A DNA stretch of 64,000 nt from Hohaiivirga sp031546825 (GTDB taxonomy: Bacteria; Pseudomonadota; Alphaproteobacteria; Rhizobiales; Beijerinckiaceae). The notes beneath the pieces are model-generated. The model did no database searches. It worked only from the letters and a program-made list of their open reading frames with translations, and was not told where the DNA came from. The stretch is from the NCBI GenBank assembly GCA_031546825.1, contig JAVBJU010000017.1, forward strand, positions 10,274-74,273, read 5' to 3'. Below are positions 44,590 through 53,465 of the stretch, piece after piece. Position numbers and translations under genes: made by a program. The stretch's first letter is position 1; each line of letters opens with the position of its first letter.

Positions 44590-45381
44590 ATGGTTGAATT
44601 CAGCCTTCCCAAAAACTCCCAGCCCACCGAGGGCAAGGTCTGGCCGAAGCCCGAGGGTGTCAAAAACCTTCAGGAATTCAAGGTCTACCGTTGGGATCCG
44701 GATGACGACGCCAATCCGCGCTACGACACCTATTATGTCGACCGCGACGATTGCGGCCCGATGGTGCTCGACGCGCTGTTGTGGATCAAGGACAAGGTCG
44801 ACTCGACCCTCACACTGCGCCGCTCCTGCCGCGAAGGCATCTGTGGCTCGTGCGCCATGAACATCAATGGCTTCAATCACCTTGCCTGCACCCACGGCAT
44901 TGATGAAGTCGCCAAGAACAAAGCCGGTCGCATTAATGTGCGCCCGCTGCCGCATATGCCGGTGGTCAAGGATCTGATCCCCGACCTCACCAACTTCTAC
45001 GCCCAGCACGCCGAAGTGCGTCCGTGGCTGGAAACGCATACGCCTGAGCCCAGGACCGAACGCCTGCAATCGCCGCAGGATCGCGCCAAGCTTGACGGCC
45101 TCTATGAGTGCATTCTGTGCGCAAGCTGCTCGACATCTTGCCCGGAATACTGGTGGAACGGCGACCGCTTCCTCGGCCCAGCCGCGTTATTGCAGGCCTA
45201 TCGCTGGCTGATCGACAGCCGCGACGAGGAAACCGGCGAACGCCTGGAAGCGCTCAACGATACGTTCAAGCTCTACCGCTGCGTCACCATCATGAATTGC
45301 ACCAATACTTGCCCTAAAGGCCTCAACCCGGCCCTGGCAATTGCAGAAATCAAGAAGATGATGCTGCATAAGGAATTCTAA
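44590..45381 (+). CDS. sdhB: Succinate dehydrogenase iron-sulfur subunit SdhB
   Basis: 263 residues with all three clusters: CREGICGSCAMN with a later Cys for [2Fe-2S], CILCASCSTSCPEYWW for [4Fe-4S], and CTNTCPKGLNP for [3Fe-4S]. It carries electrons from SdhA to quinone in the membrane anchor. The ATG at 44590 has GGACGGG before it; a TTG two codons upstream is possible. It is the last gene of sdhCDAB and is followed by a strong terminator. Confidence 0.96.
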   Translation: MVEFSLPKNSQPTEGKVWPKPEGVKNLQEFKVYRWDPDDDANPRYDTYYVDRDDCGPMVLDALLWIKDKVDSTLTLRRSCREGICGSCAMNINGFNHLACTHGIDEVAKNKAGRINVRPLPHMPVVKDLIPDLTNFYAQHAEVRPWLETHTPEPRTERLQSPQDRAKLDGLYECILCASCSTSCPEYWWNGDRFLGPAALLQAYRWLIDSRDEETGERLEALNDTFKLYRCVTIMNCTNTCPKGLNPALAIAEIKKMMLHKEF

Positions 45382-45408
45382 GTCTCAACAGACTTAGAGA
45401 AGAATGAG

Positions 45409-45436
45409 CCCGCCGGCGAACCCGGCGGGTTTTTTT
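45409..45436 (+). terminator. Terminator of the sdhCDAB operon
   Basis: CCCGCCGG (45409-45416) pairs with CCGGCGGG (45422-45429), five-base loop, then seven T. It lies 27 bases after the sdhB stop. Confidence 0.92.
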
Positions 45437-45596
45437 CATGGGGAGCCCGGTGGGCAGCAGAAAATTGGTTCATGGAGCAATATATTTCCCATAGACGAAA
45501 CTGTGCTAAAGTTTCCAAGCTTGAGAATAATACAAGCTTGAGAATAATAAAGGTGCGGAGAGCCGGAAGGCCACCTGCTCCATGAAAGGAAATAGC

Positions 45597-45818
45597 ATGG
45601 CCCTGAAACAGGTAATGACCGTTGCCGGATGCGCATTGTGGCTTTCCGGTTGCATGAGCGCGACGATGACGTCTGAGGTCGTCAGGCGAAAGGCAGATGG
45701 AACCGAGGTTCAGGGTGCGCAGACGAAGGGCACAAGTTGTACCCAGCGCCGCAACATGGTGATCTATGCTCCCTTCCCGGTGCGGATGACGCGCGAAGTA
45801 CCTTGCAAGAACAAGTAA
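45597..45818 (+). CDS. Small lipoprotein, unknown function
   Basis: 73 residues from the ATG at 45597, which has AAAGGAA before it; the frame also has an ATG at 45582. A lipoprotein signal of about 18 residues ends in lipobox LSGC. The mature part of about 55 residues is basic and contains two further Cys (SCTQRRN and VPCKNK) that may form a disulfide. No family is recognised. It is a single gene between sdhB's terminator and the next membrane protein. Confidence 0.7.
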   Translation: MALKQVMTVAGCALWLSGCMSATMTSEVVRRKADGTEVQGAQTKGTSCTQRRNMVIYAPFPVRMTREVPCKNK

Positions 45819-45984
45819 CTGCTATTTGGGAGGCAATACCATTTGAGTCACGTGCGACTGATCGGTCTTGCGTGGGTGCATGGCGCACCGCCCGATGGAC
45901 GCTCGCTCCTTTCCCTTGCTGCCCATATGCAGTAAGGAGAAGCCAGAACACGCGTTGGTGTAACGCGTAACTCAAGGAATGTTC

Positions 45985-46497
45985 ATGCCATTCTATACGG
46001 CTTTGATAGCGCTGCTCGGGGCTTATCTGTACTGGTACTTTTTTCTTCGCCAGACGCCGGAAAAACCGCGCCGGATGTCGGGGCCGCAGTCTGATAACGA
46101 CGCTTCGCACCGGAACGCTCCGCAGCAATCGGCCTCTCCTGTGGCGTTGATCAATGATCCGGTGACGGCAACCACCACTTTCCTGATTGCGCTCGCCGCC
46201 GAAGACAAGCTGGATGCCGCCGCAGAAAGCCAGATAAAGGACGATATCAGCACCGTCATGGGTGTCGCCAAGCCCGATGATCTCTACGTCTTTGCGCGCC
46301 ATGCCGCAGAGCAAGTGACGGACCCATCCAACCTGATGATTCGTTTCGCGCGGTTATGGGTTGATGTTGGCGTCAAGGAACGACAGGACGTCTATGACAT
46401 GGCGGTGCGGGTGGCCGCCCTCAATGGCGGCCCGACCGACATGCAGGCGGTTTGTCTGAAGCAACTGGCATTGCGACTCAGCGTGCAGGAAAACTGA
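45985..46497 (+). CDS. Hypothetical membrane-anchored protein with TerB-like C-terminal part
   Basis: 170 residues. One N-terminal membrane helix (MPFYTALIALLGAYLYWYFFL), then a polar linker of about 35 residues, then a helical domain of about 105 residues, beginning PVTATTTFLIALAAEDKLDAAAESQIKDDISTVMGV. The helical layout with an acidic run resembles TerB-like folds, but the similarity is weak and I do not name a family. The ATG at 45985 has AAGGA at a good distance; a first ATG at 45979 is too near it. Confidence 0.65.
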   Translation: MPFYTALIALLGAYLYWYFFLRQTPEKPRRMSGPQSDNDASHRNAPQQSASPVALINDPVTATTTFLIALAAEDKLDAAAESQIKDDISTVMGVAKPDDLYVFARHAAEQVTDPSNLMIRFARLWVDVGVKERQDVYDMAVRVAALNGGPTDMQAVCLKQLALRLSVQEN

Positions 46498-46627
46498 AGA
46501 TTTGCTGCAGCGAAAACAATACTATTATATGGAAAACTTGCGATTGCCCGAGGCGCGCTGCGCGTTTATACGACTGAATTAACTTCGATTGTTCAGCGGG
46601 CGACGACCTGCCCGGACAGGTGGCATC

Positions 46628-47215
46628 ATGGAACGGCAACGAAACGAAACGGTTGTGCGGCACATCATCAAGGGTGGTGTTGCGCTTGGTCTGGCATTGA
46701 CGCTGGCCGCTTGTACCTCATCACAACGGTTTGGGTCGTCGCGTGGCACCAATCCCCCGCCCGCGGGCTACACCCAGCCGGATTCAGTTGAAGCAATTCC
46801 GTCCGGGCCAATCAGCTCCGAGCCACTTGCACCGCTTCCCGGTACTGCACCGGCCGATGGCATGGGATATGGTGGCGGGCAGACCGTCGCAGGCGTCAAT
46901 CCGTCTGCGCCCACACCCTCCGCTCCGGCTCCCGCTAACCGCATGGGCATGGTGGGTGGTTGGACAGCGAAGGATGCGACCGGTGCGAGCTGTCGTGTGG
47001 TGCTGTCGAGTGCGCCGACTCTTGATCTCTACCGCGCGTCGAGCTCAGGATGCACCAACAAGGACCTCTCGAACATTTCCGCCTGGGATTTCCGCGGTGG
47101 CGAAGTGTATCTCTACCAGACGGGCGGCACACTGGCGGCACGCCTGCGGGCACAGGGAAGCAACATGGACGGCGCGTTGACCAAGTCTGGCGCTCCGCTC
47201 TCCATGTCGCGGTGA
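46628..47215 (+). CDS. Inh/Omp19-family outer-membrane lipoprotein
   Basis: 195 residues. Signal with lipobox LAAC near residue 27, then about 80 residues rich in Pro, Gly and Ser, then a C-terminal domain of about 85 residues: GGWTAKDATGASCRVVLSS, SGCTNKDLSNISAWDFRGGEVYLY and a final Ser-Met-Ser-Arg. This is the AprI/Inh proteinase-inhibitor fold of Brucella Omp19, with the two Cys in the expected places. Omp19 inhibits proteases; whether this one does cannot be read from sequence. The ATG at 46628 has a ribosome site (CAGGTGG). It lies one base before zapE. Confidence 0.8.
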   Translation: MERQRNETVVRHIIKGGVALGLALTLAACTSSQRFGSSRGTNPPPAGYTQPDSVEAIPSGPISSEPLAPLPGTAPADGMGYGGGQTVAGVNPSAPTPSAPAPANRMGMVGGWTAKDATGASCRVVLSSAPTLDLYRASSSGCTNKDLSNISAWDFRGGEVYLYQTGGTLAARLRAQGSNMDGALTKSGAPLSMSR

Positions 47216-47216
47216 C

Positions 47217-48416
47217 ATGACGGCAAACCGGCCTCAGGCGACATACGGTCCCGTCTCGGCCCGTTACGCGACCATGGTCAAAGCCGGTAGCATCGGCTGG
47301 GACCCGGCGCAGGCCGAGCTGTTGATTGAAATGGACAAGCTCGTTGCCGCACTGGGTGAACGCCCTGATGATGACGGCGGCGGTTTTCTGCAAAAACTGT
47401 TTGGCCGGAAAGAGGCGCCGAAACCGCCGGTCAAAGGGCTCTATGTCTGGGGTTCGGTTGGTCGCGGCAAGACGATGTTGATGGATTTGTTCTTCGAATC
47501 CTTGCCGGATACAAGTAAGCGGCGCATCCACTTCAACGACTTCATGGCGGATGCCCATAGCCGCATTCACCTCTGGCGACAGGCTCTGAAAAACGGACAG
47601 GTCAAGGGCGATGATCCAATTGCCCCGGTCGCTGCCGACCTCGCCCGTGAGGCCTCGGTACTGTGTTTCGATGAGTTTGCCGTTACCGACATTGCTGATG
47701 CCATGATTCTCGGGCGGCTATTCACGGCGTTGTTCCAGCACCGGGTCGTGGTAATCGCGACTTCCAATGTCGCGCCGGATAACCTCTATAAGGATGGTCT
47801 CAACCGGGCGCTGTTCCTGCCGTTCATCGCGCTTCTGCAGGAGCGGATGGAGGTGCAGAATCTCGCATCCCGCACCGATTTCAGACTGGAAAAGCTCGGT
47901 GGCGAGCCGGTATTCCATGTGCCGAACAATGATGCCGCACGCGAGGCGCTTGACCGTGCCTTCACGCAACTCACCGGTCGCAAACGCGGCGAGCCGCGCA
48001 CGCTGACAGTCAAGGGACATCCGGTCGCTGTGCCGCAAGCGGCGCAAGGCGTGGCGCGTTTCGACTTTGCTGATTTATGCGACCAGGCGCTTGCGGCTGC
48101 TGATTACATTGAGGTGGCACGTCAGTTCCACACCATCCTGATTGACAACATCCCCTGCATGACCATTGAACAACGCAATGAGGCGAAGCGGTTCATCCTG
48201 CTGATTGACACGCTTTATGACCGCAAGGTCAAGCTGATTGCATCTATGGAAGGTGAAGCATTGACGCTCTACCGTGCCGAGCGTGGCGCGGAAGCCTTCG
48301 AGTTCGACCGCACGGTGTCACGGCTCATCGAGATGCAATCGGAAGAATATCTCATGCTGCCCCACGACGACACCTTGCACACGGTCGTGACCTCAACCGG
48401 GATTGTGGAAACGTGA
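47217..48416 (+). CDS. zapE: Cell division ATPase ZapE (AFG1 family)
   Basis: 399-residue AAA-like ATPase. Walker A is VWGSVGRGKTMLMDLFF (about 77-93) and Walker B LCFDEFAVTDIADAMILGRLF (about 147-167); VVIATSNVAPDNLYKDGLNRALFLPFI is the conserved Sensor-1 stretch; the C-terminal RLIEMQSEEYL matches ZapE. In other bacteria ZapE associates with the FtsZ ring under stress. The gene is a usual neighbour of mdh in Hyphomicrobiales; here the acid-sugar locus separates them. It overlaps the TetR gene by GTGA. Confidence 0.9.
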   Translation: MTANRPQATYGPVSARYATMVKAGSIGWDPAQAELLIEMDKLVAALGERPDDDGGGFLQKLFGRKEAPKPPVKGLYVWGSVGRGKTMLMDLFFESLPDTSKRRIHFNDFMADAHSRIHLWRQALKNGQVKGDDPIAPVAADLAREASVLCFDEFAVTDIADAMILGRLFTALFQHRVVVIATSNVAPDNLYKDGLNRALFLPFIALLQERMEVQNLASRTDFRLEKLGGEPVFHVPNNDAAREALDRAFTQLTGRKRGEPRTLTVKGHPVAVPQAAQGVARFDFADLCDQALAAADYIEVARQFHTILIDNIPCMTIEQRNEAKRFILLIDTLYDRKVKLIASMEGEALTLYRAERGAEAFEFDRTVSRLIEMQSEEYLMLPHDDTLHTVVTSTGIVET

Positions 48417-49057
48417 CAGGTAAGCCAGACCGCTCCGGCCCTGCTGACAAAAGCGACAATCGTCCGCGTGGGGCGACCGATACGCGGTTGCTTGCCATCG
48501 CGGCGGAGCGCCTGCGTCTGGGCGGTCGTCAGGCCGTGACGGTGGTGGCGGTGGCTGACGCGGCAGGTATGACGCACGCCAATGTCTATCGCTATTTCCA
48601 ATCCAAGGCGACGTTGATCGATGCGATTGCCGCCCAGTGGCTCAAGGGACTGGAAGTGACGATTGCCGCCATTGCTGAGGGGCCCGACCCGGCAGACGCG
48701 AAACTTGAAACGCTTCTCAGCATCGTCGCTTTCGCGCAGCGTGATCTGCTCACCGATAACCCCAACCTCTTTGCGGTCTATGCCGACACCGCCAGCGGAT
48801 CACGCCCGGTTTATCGGCGCTTCCGCGCGCGTCTGCACCATCTGATCGGCCAAATCCTGGAGGAGGGCATCGGCTCAGCCGTTTTTGAGATTGGCAACCG
48901 CGAGCAGGCCGTCATCTATATTACCGATGCGGTTGCTCGGTTCATCCATCCGGTGGTGGTCGGACTGGACGCCCAGATGCCGCGCGACATGGTTGAGCGC
49001 CGCCTTGATACCCTGATCCGCACGACGCTGCGCGCTTTACGCAGCGGCTTCGTATAG
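48413..49057 (+). CDS. TetR/AcrR-family transcriptional regulator
   Basis: 214 residues. HTH near the N-terminus: TDTRLLAIAAERLRLGGRQAVTVVAVADAAGMTHANVYRYFQSKATLIDAI (about 25-75). The C-terminal ligand domain is unassigned. The GTG start overlaps the zapE stop (GTGA), so it is read from the zapE message. The target is unknown. Confidence 0.88.
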   Translation: MTGKPDRSGPADKSDNRPRGATDTRLLAIAAERLRLGGRQAVTVVAVADAAGMTHANVYRYFQSKATLIDAIAAQWLKGLEVTIAAIAEGPDPADAKLETLLSIVAFAQRDLLTDNPNLFAVYADTASGSRPVYRRFRARLHHLIGQILEEGIGSAVFEIGNREQAVIYITDAVARFIHPVVVGLDAQMPRDMVERRLDTLIRTTLRALRSGFV

Positions 49058-49062
49058 CGGGT

Positions 49063-49839
49063 TCATAACGTGCGTGAGACGTCCACGCCGGTAACCAAAA
49101 AGGGATGAATTGCAGCGTCTGTTGCTCGCACATCGGTAATCAGATGCCAGTGATTGGGAAATGGCACCCAAGCCGACTGCGATGCCATGCCGAGTTTTGA
49201 GCTGTCCGCAAGCACGTAGGTTGCGGCGGCCTGGCGCATCATCAAGCGCTTGAGAGCGGCTTGCTCCAACGTCGCTTCGCATAGACCGCGTTCAGCCACA
49301 ACGCCATCGGCGCTGGTGAAAAAGCGCGTGGCGGTGAGCGAGCGCATTGCCTCTTCGGCAAGCGGTCCGTAACTCGTCATACTGATGGGCCGGATGGCTC
49401 CGCCCAGGAGAATGAGTGAGATATTCACCGCATCCGCCAGCAACAGCGCGGCCCTCATATTGTTGGTGACAACCGTGAGCCGCCGTCTGCGCAGAAGCTG
49501 GGCCAGCGCCGCGATGGTCGAACCGCCATCGAGAATGATGGTGTCTCCATCCATGATATGTGTAGCTGCCTCGCGGGCGATGGCCTGCTTTGCGTCAATG
49601 TTGCGGCCTTCGCGCTCGGCAAGCGTCTCCTCAATGGCGTGCGGCAAGAGCACTGCGCCGCCATATGTACGCATCACGGCCTTCTCATCGGAAAGGCGTT
49701 GCAGATCGCGGCGCACCGTCGAGGGCGAGACACCGAAGCGTTGCGCCAGCACATCCACATCAATTTCGCCCTCGGCGAGGGCGGTCACAATCCGTTCGCG
49801 GCGTTCTCTGCTCGGTTGCATGACTTCCTCTCGCACCAT
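49063..49839 (-). CDS. DeoR/GlpR-family transcriptional regulator
   Basis: 258 residues. An N-terminal winged HTH (RERRERIVTALAEGEIDVDVLAQRFGVSPSTVRRDLQRLSDEKAVMRTYGGAVL), then a sugar-phosphate-binding DeoRC domain with ILDGGSTIAALAQLL and TVVTNNMRAALLL. It is read on the same strand as, and behind, the acid-sugar genes pdxA2, kinase and carrier, so it most likely represses them. An exact 7-bp inverted repeat lies 67 bp before its start. Confidence 0.9.
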   Translation of the reverse strand: MVREEVMQPSRERRERIVTALAEGEIDVDVLAQRFGVSPSTVRRDLQRLSDEKAVMRTYGGAVLLPHAIEETLAEREGRNIDAKQAIAREAATHIMDGDTIILDGGSTIAALAQLLRRRRLTVVTNNMRAALLLADAVNISLILLGGAIRPISMTSYGPLAEEAMRSLTATRFFTSADGVVAERGLCEATLEQAALKRLMMRQAAATYVLADSSKLGMASQSAWVPFPNHWHLITDVRATDAAIHPFLVTGVDVSRTL

Positions 49840-49905
49840 CAGCGTGCGCCCCGCGCACCTGATGCTGGACGCTCTGAGGGTATAGAGGGCTGCTGCGCAT
49901 CAGAA

Positions 49906-49922
49906 AACGAAAATCTTTCGTT
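49906..49922. promoter_or_regulatory. Candidate DeoR operator AACGAAA-ATC-TTTCGTT
   Basis: Perfect 7-bp inverted repeat with a three-base centre, 67 bp upstream of the DeoR-family gene. DeoR/GlpR operators often contain TTTCG-type motifs, so autoregulation is plausible. The last base coincides with the first base of the hairpin repeat copy B. Confidence 0.45.
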
Positions 49923-50024
49923 AGAGCAGGATGTGTTTACACGGAAACACATCCTGCTCTAGATTTCTTGTTGCGCAAGGCTTTATGCGTTTAGCCGGCG
50001 TCCACTTAAACGCGCCTTGGTTTA
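49922..50024. repeat. Dispersed hairpin repeat, copy B
   Basis: TAGAGCAGGATGTGTTT (49922-49938) pairs perfectly with AAACACATCCTGCTCTA (49945-49961) around a six-base loop. Then GATTTCTTG, and the right part GCGTTTAGCCGGCGTCCACT followed by TAAACGCGCC, close to copy A at 26731 (where GCGTTTAACCGGCG and TCCACTTAAAACGCGC occur). The hairpin arms differ between copies while pairing is kept. It lies between the DeoR and pdxA2 genes. Confidence 0.75.
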
Positions 50025-51035
50025 GGCGCGGCCTTTCGGGGCAAGAATGATGGCCTGGCGCATCGCTTCCATCAGGCTCGCTTCGTCGGCAATGCCTTTG
50101 CCTGCAATGTCGAAGGCGGTGCCGTGATCGACCGAGGTGCGGATCACCGGCAGGCCGATGGTGATGTTGACGCCATCGGCAATGCCCATGACCTTGATCG
50201 GGCCATGGCCCTGATCGTGGTACATGGCGATTACCACGTCGAAATCGCCGCGTGTGGCGCGGAAAAACAGGGTGTCGGCGGGCAGCGGCCCTTCTACGTT
50301 CCAGCCCTTGGCCTTGCAGGCGTTGATGGCGGGGGTGATTTTGGTTTCTTCCTCACCGTAGCCAAACAAGCCATTCTCGCCCGCATGGGGATTGATCGCG
50401 CAAACGCCGATGCGGGGCTTGGCGATGCCCGCGCGAATCAGTGTTTCCTGCGCGCGCCCAATGGTGCGTTCGACGAGGCCCGGCTCGATCTTGGCAATGG
50501 CATCAATCAGACCGATATGGGTGGTGACATGTACCACGCGTAATTTCGGCGCGGTCAGCATCATCGACACTTCCGGCGTGCCGGTGAGGAAGGCGAGCGT
50601 CTCGGTATGACCCGGAAACTTATGGCCCGCCTGATGCATGGCTTCCTTGCTCAGAGGCGCTGTGCAAATGGCTTGCGCCTTGCCGCTCTGCACCAGTTCT
50701 ACGGCCTTTTCAATGAAGCGATAGGAGCCTTCACCCGCGATGGCCGAAACCTGGCCGAAGGGAAAGTTCGCCGGGATGAGCTTGAGGTCGATGCAGTCGA
50801 TCACGCCAAAATTGTAAGCGGCATCATCGGCGGATTGGATGCTGGCGACCTTGAGGTCGGATTTAAGCAGCGCCGCGGCCTCGCGGAGCCGGTTGGCATC
50901 GCCAACTACCAATGGCCGCGCGGTCTTGTAAAGATCCTTGTGGCTGAGGCTCTTGACGATGATTTCCGGGCCAATTCCAGCCGCGTCGCCCATGGTGATG
51001 GCAATGACGGGGCGGGGGTCTGAGGCGCTGGACAT
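50022..51035 (-). CDS. pdxA2: 4-hydroxythreonine-4-phosphate dehydrogenase family protein (PdxA2, D-threonate/D-erythronate type)
   Basis: 337-residue NAD-dependent oxidative decarboxylase of the PdxA family. AITMGDAAGIGPEI opens it; metal-ligand His lie in MHQAGHKFPGHTETLAFLTG, in VHVTTHIGLIDAIAKIEPG, and in YHDQGHGPIKVMG. True PdxA makes pyridoxal precursors, but next to a DUF1537 kinase and a KdgT-like carrier this is the PdxA2 form that oxidises a 4-phospho-threonate or -erythronate to dihydroxyacetone phosphate. The start at 51035 is 52 bases after the kinase stop. Confidence 0.88.
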   Translation of the reverse strand: MSSASDPRPVIAITMGDAAGIGPEIIVKSLSHKDLYKTARPLVVGDANRLREAAALLKSDLKVASIQSADDAAYNFGVIDCIDLKLIPANFPFGQVSAIAGEGSYRFIEKAVELVQSGKAQAICTAPLSKEAMHQAGHKFPGHTETLAFLTGTPEVSMMLTAPKLRVVHVTTHIGLIDAIAKIEPGLVERTIGRAQETLIRAGIAKPRIGVCAINPHAGENGLFGYGEEETKITPAINACKAKGWNVEGPLPADTLFFRATRGDFDVVIAMYHDQGHGPIKVMGIADGVNITIGLPVIRTSVDHGTAFDIAGKGIADEASLMEAMRQAIILAPKGRA

Positions 51036-51087
51036 AGTGAATACTTCCTTCTGTGCTTTATACTGAAATTACCAATGTAGTGGTTTG

Positions 51088-52335
51088 TTAGCTGCCGTGT
51101 GCAGCTTTCACGGCGTGAATACGGTCGAGGCAGCGCTCAAGGGTGGCTTCACCCCCGAAAGCTCCGGCCTTGGTTACCACCGGTGTCCGAATGTGGCCAA
51201 TGGACAGGCCAAGCGGGATGCCGCTTTCGACCTCTTCCAGCAGTTCGAGCCCATTGACACCAAAATGGTTGAGGAGTGCCACGGCGGTATCGCCGCCGGT
51301 GGCGATGAGGCCGCCAATTACCTCGGCGGCCGGGCGCAAGGCTGCTGCCAGATTATCCATCAGCTTCACACCAATGGCCAGATCCGGAGAATCCGTCAGG
51401 GCGATTTCAAGCAGCACGTCACGGCCGCTTTTCAATTCGGCGATAACCGCTTCTGCTTGGGTGGTGAGCGCAGTCTTGCCAGCGGAGAGAATGATGTCAT
51501 GGGCGATCAGCGCATGGTGAACCTTGCCGGAGCGGGCGAGGTGCTGTGCCGAACCGCGGGATGCTTCCGCCAGGCTACCGACCGCGATGAGAACGCCGCC
51601 TTTCCGATTTGGCAGATTGATGGTGCGCAATTGGCTGCCGGCGCTTTCCAGTCGGGCAAGCGATGCTGCCAGCCCGCCCGAGCCGACCCAGAACAGGTCC
51701 TCGGCTCGGTTGAGCGTTGCGCCCGCGATGATGTCGAGGTCGGCTTCGGTGGTTGCGTCGCAGACCATTGCGTCAAAACCTGAAAGCCGCGCCTCGTCGA
51801 TGAAGCGCCCGAGCGCTTCAGGGCCGCGCCGGACCATGGCGAGATCGGCCAGTCCGGTCTTGAGGCCGACCTGTTCACAGATCGTCGGCAGATGGGCGTT
51901 GTCGTAGCTGTGATCGCGCGCCCAAATCGGCGTGCTCTCAAGTGGCGCTCCCTGCACACGCACCGCGCCACCCTCGGTAGTGCGTCCCGTACCGGGGAAG
52001 GCGGGTGAGATGATGGCGAAAGTGCCCGCCTTTTTTGCTTTCAGAAAAGCAACCGACGCGGCCAGTTCCGCAGCCAACTGGCCGCGGATGGTCGAGTCGA
52101 TCTTTTTATAGAGGAGTGTGCCGGGCACCCATAACCGCTCAAGGGCATCCTGATGGGCCTTGGCGGCGGTGGCGGGAGAGAGAGACCTGCTTTCGATGTT
52201 CGCGGATATGACCGGTGCATCCGAGGTGCCTTCACCCCAGATGACGGCAGCCGGAATGCCTGATTTGGTGAATGCAATGGCGCAATCGGCGGCCCCGGTC
52301 AGATCATCAGCGGCTATCAACCAGTTTGAAGGCAT
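51088..52335 (-). CDS. dtnK: Four-carbon acid-sugar kinase (DUF1537/DtnK family)
   Basis: 415 residues from the ATG at 52335, which has GGGGAGAG before it. The N-terminal DUF1537 domain (WLIAADDLTGAADCAIAFTKSGIPAAVIWG) and the C-terminal nucleotide-binding domain (ATGGDTAVALLNHFGVNGLELLEEVESGIPLG) are both complete. Family members phosphorylate D-threonate or D-erythronate at C4; the product is the substrate of the PdxA2 encoded next. Which of the two sugars is used cannot be decided. Confidence 0.85.
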   Translation of the reverse strand: MPSNWLIAADDLTGAADCAIAFTKSGIPAAVIWGEGTSDAPVISANIESRSLSPATAAKAHQDALERLWVPGTLLYKKIDSTIRGQLAAELAASVAFLKAKKAGTFAIISPAFPGTGRTTEGGAVRVQGAPLESTPIWARDHSYDNAHLPTICEQVGLKTGLADLAMVRRGPEALGRFIDEARLSGFDAMVCDATTEADLDIIAGATLNRAEDLFWVGSGGLAASLARLESAGSQLRTINLPNRKGGVLIAVGSLAEASRGSAQHLARSGKVHHALIAHDIILSAGKTALTTQAEAVIAELKSGRDVLLEIALTDSPDLAIGVKLMDNLAAALRPAAEVIGGLIATGGDTAVALLNHFGVNGLELLEEVESGIPLGLSIGHIRTPVVTKAGAFGGEATLERCLDRIHAVKAAHGS

Positions 52336-52376
52336 GTTCTCTCTCCCCATTCGGGTTCGTTGTGGGTGGCCTGATT

Positions 52377-53360
52377 TTACATTTCGCCTTCGTCGGGCAT
52401 GTCTTTCGGTGCTCCGAAGACCTTGGCTCCCCACGCTGTGACCAGGGGTGTCAGAATGGCCGTTACCACCACGCAGGCGGCAACCAGCGCTGTCGCGTGT
52501 TTAGCGGCTTCGGCATAGACAGGGTTTGAAGCCGCGACAATGGCCGGAACCGCTGCCGCATTACCGGCGGTGGATGCCGCAGCCAAGCCCGCAACACCGG
52601 TGCCACCGGTGAGGCGATCGCCCATGAACAGTGTGAAGCCGGTGACAACAACGACGGCAACGCCGAGGCCGATACCGAGAAGTCCGGCTTGCCAGATCTT
52701 GCTGAGATCAAGCCCGAAGCCAAGGGAAAGCGCAAAAAACGGAATCATGACCGGGCTGGCGACCTTGAGAAAGTCACGCATCTCGCGGTCGAGGTTGCCG
52801 ATGATCATGCCGATAACGAGCGGCAGAATGGCCCCGACCATTGTCTGCCATGGGAAGGCCGACAGACCGGCAACCCCGAGGGTCAACATCGTCAGAAACG
52901 GCCCCGACTCAAGGCACATGATAGAATACGCGCCGATATCGCGCGGCTTGCCGTACTGCCCCATCAGGGCCATGTAGAGCCCGCCGTTGGTGTCATTGAG
53001 GGCTGCGACAATGGCGAGCGTCGACAGCCCGTAGAACAACCCGCTGGTGATGGGCGTTTCGCCAAGAAAATGGCCGAGAATGATGCCGATCAGTGCAGCG
53101 GTGCCGACTTTGACGCCGAAAAGCATACCGCCCTTTTTGAGGATATACGGAGTAGCTTTTATATCGATGCTGGCACCCATGCACACGTAAAACACGGCAA
53201 GGATACTCAAAGCGCCATTGAACAGCGCGCCCGTGAAAGAGCCGAAATACGTCGCGGTCGAAGGGAAGAAGGTCGAGATGAGCGCGCCCGTGAAGAGCGG
53301 AACAACCATCATCCCGCCGGGAACGGACTCGATAGCGCGTTTGATACGAATTTGTGCCAT
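52377..53360 (-). CDS. kdgT: KdgT-family 2-keto-3-deoxygluconate permease-like carrier
   Basis: 327-residue inner-membrane carrier with about ten helices. IKRAIESVPGGMMVVPLFTGALISTFFPS is the KdgT opening; ALNDTNGGLYMALMGQYGKPRDIGAYSIMCLESGPFLTMLTLG and TAGNAAAVPAIVAASNP are conserved. In an operon with a DUF1537 kinase and PdxA2 it probably imports the acid sugar itself rather than keto-deoxygluconate. The ATG at 53360 has AGGAA before it; the frame is open to 53444. It is the first gene of the minus-strand operon kdgT-dtnK-pdxA2. Confidence 0.88.
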   Translation of the reverse strand: MAQIRIKRAIESVPGGMMVVPLFTGALISTFFPSTATYFGSFTGALFNGALSILAVFYVCMGASIDIKATPYILKKGGMLFGVKVGTAALIGIILGHFLGETPITSGLFYGLSTLAIVAALNDTNGGLYMALMGQYGKPRDIGAYSIMCLESGPFLTMLTLGVAGLSAFPWQTMVGAILPLVIGMIIGNLDREMRDFLKVASPVMIPFFALSLGFGLDLSKIWQAGLLGIGLGVAVVVVTGFTLFMGDRLTGGTGVAGLAAASTAGNAAAVPAIVAASNPVYAEAAKHATALVAACVVVTAILTPLVTAWGAKVFGAPKDMPDEGEM

Positions 53361-53465
53361 GTGCGATTCCTGAAAAATGCGTGATCTGAGCAAAGACTGT
53401 TGGGTACTTCGCGGAAACCTTATAATTTTTAAAAAATCACGCAAATCATTTTTTCAATTTTGCGG

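Noticed and set aside
45819..45984. Small open frames after the 73-residue lipoprotein gene
   Set aside because: Frames are short, lack ribosome sites and show no signal or domain features; treated as intergenic.
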